Assembly: GCA_019414545.1 (NCBI GenBank)
Contig: DXLV01000012.1
Location: forward strand, 1 to 27,616
Reading direction: 5' to 3'
Source of the DNA: Collinsella sp.
GTDB lineage: Bacteria > Actinomycetota > Coriobacteriia > Coriobacteriales > Coriobacteriaceae
Length of the DNA: 27,616 nt
Part shown: positions 23,230-27,616 of the stretch, piece by piece
Position numbering within the stretch: position 1 is the stretch's first letter
Layout: every line of letters begins with the position of its first letter
Notes under the pieces: generated by a model
Databases searched by the model: none
What the model was told of the DNA's origin: nothing
Seen by the model: only the letters and a program-made list of their open reading frames with translations
Translations under genes and position numbers: made by a program

Positions 23230-23257
23230 GTGCGCCCGGTTCCCTTGCCGGGCGCAC
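23230..23257 (+). repeat. Intercistronic stem-loop after the transporter genes
   Basis: GTGCGCCCGG (23230-23239) and CCGGGCGCAC (23248-23257) form a perfect 10-bp GC-rich stem with an 8-nt loop, 16 bases after the ATPase stop. The tract after it (CTCCGTTGCGATTT) is not a proper T run. It may be an attenuator or an mRNA processing/stability element at the boundary between transporter and enzyme genes. Confidence 0.7.
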
Positions 23258-23293
23258 CTCCGTTGCGATTTCGAAAGGTTGGGTTCACGAGCC

Positions 23294-24271
23294 ATGCCAA
23301 GTGCTCAGGAGCTACAACATCAATTTGGTGAATATCGAGGCGCTATGCCCCGTCCATCAGATTTCGATCTCTTTTGGAAGGATCGCATGGCCGAGGCTGA
23401 CGCCGTCGGGCTTGACTATGCGATCGAGGTGGCATCGGTCACCGATGCCGTGACCTGCCAGCTTTTCGATCTCTGGTATACCGGCATGTGCGGCGCTCGC
23501 CTGCACGCCAAGTACCTTAAACCTGTCTCGGACGAGCCCGTGCCATTGGTACTTCAGTTCCATGGATATCCAGGTGCGAGTCGCAGCTGGTTTGAGCAGG
23601 CATCGTTTGCGGGCATGGGTATGGCGCTGATTGCTCTCGATTGCCCTGGCCAAGGAGGACCCTCCGAGGACATTGGCGGATTTGAGGGCACAACGGTCGC
23701 GGGCCATATCGTCGCCGGTATCGACGGCGACCCGGCCAACCTCTACTATGTCCGCTTGCACCAAGATATTCGCATTCTGTGCCGTATTGTTCGCGAGCTC
23801 GAGGGCATCGATCTTGCCCGTGTGTTTGTGAACGGCGCGTCGCAGGGCGGCGGTTTGGGTATAGCGACCTGTGCGCTTAACAGCGAGCTTATCAATCGCG
23901 CCGCCATCCTCTATCCCTTCCTGTCGGATTTCCGCCTGGTCTGGGATTTGGATGCCGACGACATCGCCTACGAGGGCCTGCGCTATTGGTCTCGCTGGTT
24001 TGACGAGGACTCGACTCGTATCGACGAAGCCTATGCCAAGCTGGCGTACTTCGATTCCAAGAACTTTGCCCCCATGGTCAAATGCCCCGTGCTGTTTGGC
24101 ACGGGCACAGCCGATATCGTCTGCCCTCCGGCGACGCAGTTTGCAGTCTACAACAACCTGACCTGTGAAAAGCGTCATGAGTTCTTTGAAGGCTTCGGTC
24201 ACGAGGAGATTCAGGATTTTGACGATCTGATCATTCCATTTTTCTGCAAGGGAGGGGAGGCTCATGTCTAA
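23294..24271 (+). CDS. CE7-family acetyl esterase (acetylxylan esterase/cephalosporin-C deacetylase type)
   Basis: Alpha/beta-hydrolase of carbohydrate esterase family 7, which removes O-acetyl groups from sugars; 325 residues, no signal peptide, so cytoplasmic. The order is typical: an N-terminal ELQHQFGEYRGAMPRPSDFDLFW lead-in, HGYPG (oxyanion region, 90-94), GASQGG with nucleophile Ser183, Asp274 in GTADIVCPP and His303 in FGHE. The usual RGQGG signature is PGQGG (118-122), a deviation. The start at 23294 is chosen by homology; the ribosome site (AAAGG, 23274-23278) is rather distant, and an in-frame TTG at 23279 is an alternative. A CE7 homologue also sits in the Streptococcus pneumoniae nanAB locus, so deacetylation of imported sialic acid or derived sugar is a reasonable inference. 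Substrate unproven. Confidence 0.85.
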   Translation: MPSAQELQHQFGEYRGAMPRPSDFDLFWKDRMAEADAVGLDYAIEVASVTDAVTCQLFDLWYTGMCGARLHAKYLKPVSDEPVPLVLQFHGYPGASRSWFEQASFAGMGMALIALDCPGQGGPSEDIGGFEGTTVAGHIVAGIDGDPANLYYVRLHQDIRILCRIVRELEGIDLARVFVNGASQGGGLGIATCALNSELINRAAILYPFLSDFRLVWDLDADDIAYEGLRYWSRWFDEDSTRIDEAYAKLAYFDSKNFAPMVKCPVLFGTGTADIVCPPATQFAVYNNLTCEKRHEFFEGFGHEEIQDFDDLIIPFFCKGGEAHV

Positions 24272-25115
24272 GTGCGAGAGCAATATCGATGAGCTGATTG
24301 TCCCCGAGCTTGCGGGAATTGCTGGGACGGTTTCGTCAAGGCTCTCTGATTTCCGGGATTGGCGCGGCGATGCTTCTGCGGATGTTTCCGAGTTGGAGAC
24401 AGCCGCTTCGGACCTTGAGGTTTGCGGGCTGACCGTTACGGCGATTGATTTCGCCAATCCGTGCGCGCGCTACTCCGAGGTTTCCTTTGAGCTCGGCGGG
24501 TATGTCGTGCACGGCCGTTTGATTGAGCCCTCTGGTTGCGCCCGAAGATCCGAGGTTGTTCCGCTGTGTCTGATGTTCCATGACATCGACCGACCCGTGC
24601 GGGGATGGCATCACATGACGCGGTTTGCCGCCATGGGATATGCCGTGCTTGCGCTGGACGATGAGACTATTGGATCCAGCGATCTGCAGCAGGGGATTAC
24701 CTCGCCTGCTTTTGTCGAGCGTGTCCGTTGGGGCTGCGCGTTGGCGAAGGTTGCGCGCAACCTTGATGGCATGGATCCCGACCGCATCTTTGCATGGGGC
24801 GAGGGCCTTGGCGGCGGTGTCGCGCTGGCGGTTTCTGCTCTGGACGAGCGGGGCCTTGCCTGCACGGCGCTTGCCAATCCGCTTCCCAGCGGTCTCGAGA
24901 CGCTGTCGTCTCGGGTTCGTGGCTCGGTGCTCATGGGCACATCGCTCATGGATACCGTGAGTGATCCCAAGGGCCAGTTTGCCGTATTCAACGGTCTTGA
25001 GTGTGACCGGAGGCATATCATCTATGCCAAATACGCTCACGAGCGCATCAATGCGTTCGAAAACGAAGTCGTCGACTTCTTTAACCAAACGTTCTATTCG
25101 TGTTCTTTGGCCTAG
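24264..25115 (+). CDS. CE7-like paralogue without catalytic Ser (probable pseudoenzyme)
   Basis: A 283-residue cytoplasmic protein that aligns by eye with the esterase just upstream: VPLCLMFHDI with VPLVLQFHGY, RFAAMGYAVLALD with SFAGMGMALIALD, DPDRIFAWGEGLGGG with DLARVFVNGASQGGG, and GQFAVFNGLECDRRHIIY with TQFAVYNNLTCEKRHEFF. The nucleophile elbow reads GEGLGG, with Gly181 in place of Ser. The HGYPG and RGQGG regions are also lost (HDIDR, DDETIGSSD). Asp230 and His259 of the triad remain, and the segment between them and the elbow is shorter. It overlaps the esterase gene by 8 bases and has its own GGGAGG. The frame is intact with no stops, so it is probably translated. It may bind a ligand, form a hetero-oligomer with the esterase, or use another mechanism. 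Confidence 0.8.
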   Translation: MSKCESNIDELIVPELAGIAGTVSSRLSDFRDWRGDASADVSELETAASDLEVCGLTVTAIDFANPCARYSEVSFELGGYVVHGRLIEPSGCARRSEVVPLCLMFHDIDRPVRGWHHMTRFAAMGYAVLALDDETIGSSDLQQGITSPAFVERVRWGCALAKVARNLDGMDPDRIFAWGEGLGGGVALAVSALDERGLACTALANPLPSGLETLSSRVRGSVLMGTSLMDTVSDPKGQFAVFNGLECDRRHIIYAKYAHERINAFENEVVDFFNQTFYSCSLA

Positions 25116-25183
25116 ACGGCCTGGACACCGCCAACAAGAGTGGGCGGCATAGGGCTGCCCGCCAGACAACTAAGGAGATTCTT

Positions 25184-26104
25184 GTGGCAACTCAGAAATT
25201 CACCGGCGTTATCCCTCCCGTCGTTGTTCCCGATACCGAAGACCACCAGCTCGACGTTGCCTCCTTTGAGCGCAGCATCAACCGCATGATCGATGCCGGC
25301 GTCGATGGCCTGTTCTTCCTGGGCTCCTCGGGCGAGGTCGTCTTCTCCACCGACGAGCGCCGTCGCCAGATTGTCGCAGAGGCCGTCCGTATCGTCGACC
25401 ACCGCGTTCCCGTTCTGGTCGGCATCATCGACACCGAGACCGAGCGCATGATCGAGCACGGCAAGGTCGCTCAGGAGCTGGGCGCCGATGCGCTCGTCGC
25501 CACCTGCCCGTTCTATGCCCTGCAGGGCATGACCGAGGTCGAGGAGCACTTCCGCATCCTTCACGAGGAACTCGACCTGCCCATCTTCGCCTACGACATC
25601 CCCGTGTGCGTCCACACCAAGCTTCCCTGGAAGCTTCTTGCCAAGCTCGGCGCCGAGGGCGTCCTTGCTGGCGTCAAGGATTCCTCGGGCGATGACATCT
25701 CGTTCCGCTACCTCGTTCAGGAGAACGAAAAGAACGGCCATCCGATGAGCATCCTCACCGGTCACGAGGTTGTTGTCGACGGCGCTTACCTCGGTGGCGC
25801 CGACGGCTCTGTCCCGGGTCTCGCCAACGTTGAGCCCGAGGGCTACGTTCGTCAGTGGAAGGCCGCTCAGGCTGGTGACTGGGCTACCGTCAAGGCCGAG
25901 CAGGATCGCCTCAATGAGATTTCGCACATCTGGGATGTCACCTCGGGCGTCCAGGGCTATGCCGGTGGCGTCGGCGCCTTCAAGACCGCTATGAACCTCA
26001 TGGGCATCTTCGACAGCCCGACCATGCCGCGCCCGGTGAAGGCCATGACCGGTGAGAACGTCGAGGCGATTCGCAAGGTCCTCCAGGACAACGGTCTCCT
26101 TTAA
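25184..26104 (+). CDS. nanA: DapA/NanA-family aldolase, probable N-acetylneuraminate lyase
   Basis: Class I aldolase of the dihydrodipicolinate synthase/N-acetylneuraminate lyase family, 306 residues, cytoplasmic TIM barrel. Visible are GSSGE (47-51, the GxxGE carboxylate-binding loop), Tyr137 in AYDIP and the Schiff-base Lys165 in VKDSSGD; both catalytic residues fall at the same numbers as in E. coli NanA. The segment after strand 7 is GHEVVVDG rather than the GYDEIF of classical NanA, and YDIP replaces YNIP, so specificity is not certain. Context (ROK kinase and nanE next) makes Neu5Ac cleavage to ManNAc and pyruvate the best guess; another 2-keto-3-deoxy acid is possible. The start is GTG at 25184 with AAGGAG (25172-25177) six bases upstream. 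Codon bias is strong, as in the transporter genes. Confidence 0.75.
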   Translation: MATQKFTGVIPPVVVPDTEDHQLDVASFERSINRMIDAGVDGLFFLGSSGEVVFSTDERRRQIVAEAVRIVDHRVPVLVGIIDTETERMIEHGKVAQELGADALVATCPFYALQGMTEVEEHFRILHEELDLPIFAYDIPVCVHTKLPWKLLAKLGAEGVLAGVKDSSGDDISFRYLVQENEKNGHPMSILTGHEVVVDGAYLGGADGSVPGLANVEPEGYVRQWKAAQAGDWATVKAEQDRLNEISHIWDVTSGVQGYAGGVGAFKTAMNLMGIFDSPTMPRPVKAMTGENVEAIRKVLQDNGLL

Positions 26105-26107
26105 AGC

Positions 26108-26203
26108 TTTCCCAGGCACCCGACCTCGCCGTTCAACCGTGCGGCCATGACCCATTAGGTCAATGGCCGCACGGTTTCTCGGCGATCTCGGGCACCTGGA
26201 AAA
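26108..26203 (+). repeat. 96-nt imperfect hairpin between nanA and nanK
   Basis: Almost the whole first half of the nanA-nanK gap folds on itself. AACCGTGCGGCCAT (26135-26148) is perfectly complementary to ATGGCCGCACGGTT (26163-26176). Inside it GACC/GGTC closes a 5-nt loop with one bulged A. Outward there are CGCCG/CGGCG with an extra T-A pair, CCCG/CGGG plus an A-T pair, and CCAGG/CCTGG, separated by small symmetric mismatches, and finally TTT/AAA. No T run follows, so a classical terminator is unlikely. The hairpin starts three bases after the nanA stop. The rest of the gap to nanK (26204-26276) shows only the nanK ribosome site. Confidence 0.75.
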
Positions 26204-26276
26204 CCTTTACCGCGCTGTGACGGCTAGCCTGACGGCGCATTTCCTGTAGTTGTTTTTATCTCCTAAGGAGAGCGAC

Positions 26277-27242
26277 ATGGAGAACAAGTACGTCTGCTCT
26301 GTCGATATCGGCGGAACTAAGATCGCGACTGCCATCATGGAGTATCCGGCTGACGGCGGTGTGCCCCATCCCGTTTTTGAGGCTGAGGTTCCCACCGAGG
26401 CCCAGGAGGGTGGCGAAGCAGTCTTCCAGCGCATCGAGGCGTCTATCAAGGCAGCTCTTGAGGCAAATCCCGATGTCGAGGTCCTCGGAGTTGGCATCGG
26501 CGCTGCCGGTGTCGTCGACCCCAAGACGGGCGCCATCGCGTATGCCAATGAGATTATGCCCGGCTGGTCCGGTGTTCAGTTGGGGCCGCGTCTGCGCGAG
26601 GACCTCGGCCTTCCCGTTGCCGTTGTAGGCGACGTGCAGGCTCATGCTCTGGGCGAGGCCCACTGGGGCGTCGGCAAGGGCAAGTTCTCCGTCTTGTGTT
26701 TGGGCATCGGTACGGGCATCGGCGGCGCATATGTCGAGAACGGCCGCGTGATGCAGGGCTTCCATGGTGCTGCCGGCCATATGGGCCACATCGAGTGCTC
26801 GGCTGCCGCCGGCATTCCCTGCGCCTGCGGGCGTTCCGGCCATCTGGAGTCGGTTGCTTCCGGAACATCAATCGGGCGCATGTACGATGAGCGTTTTGGC
26901 CGCGTCGACCCCAGCCGTCCTTCGGTCGGCCGTGACGTGAACGACCTGTGCCGCGCAGGCGACGCAAAGGCGACCGAGGTCATTCATGACGCCGGCTTTG
27001 CGCTGGGCGCCAGCCTGGGCTCGCTCGCTAACATCCTGGACCCTGAGGTCATCGTGCTTTCGGGCGGCGTGATTCACCAAGGCCCCGATTGGCGTTCACA
27101 GACGTGGAAGGACTCGGTGCACGAGGGCTATGCCAGCCAGGCGCTCGACCCGCTTCAGGACACGCCGATTCTCATCGGCTCTCTGGAGGGCGACGCGCCG
27201 CTCATCGGTGCCGCCGAACACCTTCTTGCATCGTTGAAGTAA
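26277..27242 (+). CDS. nanK: ROK-family sugar kinase, probable N-acetylmannosamine kinase
   Basis: ATP-dependent sugar kinase, 321 residues, cytoplasmic. The N-terminal phosphate loop is SVDIGGTKIATAIM, followed by GIGAAGVVD, VVGDVQAHALGEAHWG with the catalytic-base Asp, and GIGTGIGGA. The ROK zinc/substrate segment is HGAAGHMGHIEC..IPCACGRSGHLE. Zinc ligands appear as His, Cys, Cys and a final His where E. coli NanK has Cys. GALEDP-type glucokinase-specific features were not distinguished, so glucose or GlcNAc kinase remains possible from sequence alone. Its place between an aldolase and nanE points to ManNAc phosphorylation. The ATG at 26277 has AAGGAG (26265-26270) six bases upstream. It is flanked on both sides by ~97-nt hairpins. 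Confidence 0.82.
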   Translation: MENKYVCSVDIGGTKIATAIMEYPADGGVPHPVFEAEVPTEAQEGGEAVFQRIEASIKAALEANPDVEVLGVGIGAAGVVDPKTGAIAYANEIMPGWSGVQLGPRLREDLGLPVAVVGDVQAHALGEAHWGVGKGKFSVLCLGIGTGIGGAYVENGRVMQGFHGAAGHMGHIECSAAAGIPCACGRSGHLESVASGTSIGRMYDERFGRVDPSRPSVGRDVNDLCRAGDAKATEVIHDAGFALGASLGSLANILDPEVIVLSGGVIHQGPDWRSQTWKDSVHEGYASQALDPLQDTPILIGSLEGDAPLIGAAEHLLASLK

Positions 27243-27259
27243 ACATAACTACCAAGTGC

Positions 27260-27357
27260 GCCTTCTGAGGTGCCGCAGATTGACGTGAAAGAGGAGCGAA
27301 GCGTACTTCGGTACGCGAGCGACGGTTTGAACGTCAAGGTGCGGTGTCTCAGAAGGC
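27260..27357 (+). repeat. 98-nt hairpin with UUCG tetraloop between nanK and nanE
   Basis: GCCTTCTGAG (27260-27269) pairs with CTCAGAAGGC (27348-27357), continued by three G-U wobbles (GTG/TGT), CCGCA/TGCGG, a 2/2 mismatch and TTGACGT/ACGTCAA (27280-27286 with 27331-27337). A symmetric 14/14 internal loop, rich in G and A, leads to an apical GCGTAC/GTACGC stem (27301-27306 with 27311-27316) closed by TTCG. The wobble pairs would be C-A mismatches on the opposite strand, so the fold is better on + strand RNA. TGTTTT follows the stem (27358-27363), so terminator activity is possible. No flanking target duplication was seen. Confidence 0.8.
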
Positions 27358-27382
27358 TGTTTTGAGAAAGGTTGAGTCGAAC

Positions 27383-27616
27383 ATGACCGTTGATCCTTTG
27401 ATCCAGTCCCTGAGGGGCAAGCTCGTCGTGAGCGTTCAGGCGTATATGGGCGAGCCGCTTCGTACGCCCGAGACCATGGCTCAAATGTCTCGCGCTTGCG
27501 AGCTTGGCGGCGCCGCCGCCATTCGCTGCCAGGGCCTTGCCGACATTGCCGCCATTAAGGGTCGCTGTGAGGTTCCCGTCATCGGTCTGTGGAAGGACGG
27601 GCACGAGGGCGTTTAC
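27383..27616 (+). CDS. nanE: N-acetylmannosamine-6-phosphate 2-epimerase, N-terminal part (cut by window edge)
   Basis: The first 78 residues of a NanE-family TIM-barrel enzyme, which converts ManNAc-6-P to GlcNAc-6-P. The sequence follows the family closely: LRGKLVVSVQAYMGEPLRTPETMAQMSRACELGGAAAIR matches the usual LIVSCQALEGEPL..GGAVGIR start with the phosphate-binding first strand, then DIAAIKGRCEVPVIGLWK matches DIxAIKxxxxLPVIGIxK. The frame is open to the last base of the window. The ATG at 27383 is preceded by GAAAGG at a somewhat long distance (about 11 bases), which suggests modest initiation or a role for the hairpin just upstream. It is the most specific marker that this operon breaks down sialic acid or ManNAc. 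Confidence 0.88.
   Translation, partial: MTVDPLIQSLRGKLVVSVQAYMGEPLRTPETMAQMSRACELGGAAAIRCQGLADIAAIKGRCEVPVIGLWKDGHEGVY

Noticed and set aside
27260..27357. The nanK-nanE hairpin as a MITE or IS remnant
   Set aside because: Terminal inverted repeats exist, but no target-site duplication or transposase fragment was seen, and G-U pairing favours an RNA role. A genome-wide copy count could reopen this.

Overview
The window looks like chromosome of a gut coriobacterium, most likely Collinsella or a close relative (Coriobacteriia, Actinomycetota). I infer this from the high-GC codon use, the gene neighbourhood and the protein sequences; no rRNA long enough to place it is present. The window opens on what reads as the last ~35 nt of a 5S rRNA followed by a strong intrinsic terminator, so it starts just downstream of an rRNA operon.

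Bases 1-17300 are core chromosome. A + strand run holds coaE, a short membrane-anchored lytic transglycosylase and uvrB, closed by a terminator. Four - strand genes follow: an LtaS-like membrane sulfatase, the Mrp/ApbC Fe-S carrier ATPase and two unrelated flavoprotein oxidoreductases. A second + strand run holds uvrA (with a LexA-type SOS box in front), a YbaK-type aminoacyl-tRNA deacylase, the lipid II flippase murJ and uvrC. All three UvrABC subunits therefore lie within 16 kb. UvrC has a rearranged set of cysteines at its known Fe-S site.

Bases 17300-27616 hold a + strand catabolic operon that runs off the right edge. A ~310-nt leader rich in inverted repeats precedes a Dpp/Opp-family ABC transporter: a Tat-type lipoprotein binding protein, a permease, a permease fused to an ATPase, and a second ATPase. 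Then come a CE7-family deacetylase, an overlapping CE7 paralogue that has lost its nucleophile, a DapA/NanA-family aldolase, a ROK sugar kinase and the start of nanE (ManNAc-6-P epimerase). NanE, the ROK kinase and the aldolase together indicate sialic acid breakdown (Neu5Ac to ManNAc to ManNAc-6-P to GlcNAc-6-P). The transporter matches the four-gene SatABCD layout, and the deacetylase could remove O-acetyl groups from sialic acids or related sugars.

The most unusual items are the active/inactive CE7 pair, the aldolase without the canonical NanA substrate-binding signature, two ~96-98 nt imperfect hairpins flanking nanK (one capped by a UUCG tetraloop), strong stem-loops in other gaps of the operon, the structured leader, and the UvrC cysteine rearrangement. 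I saw no IS element, phage gene, CRISPR array or tRNA.
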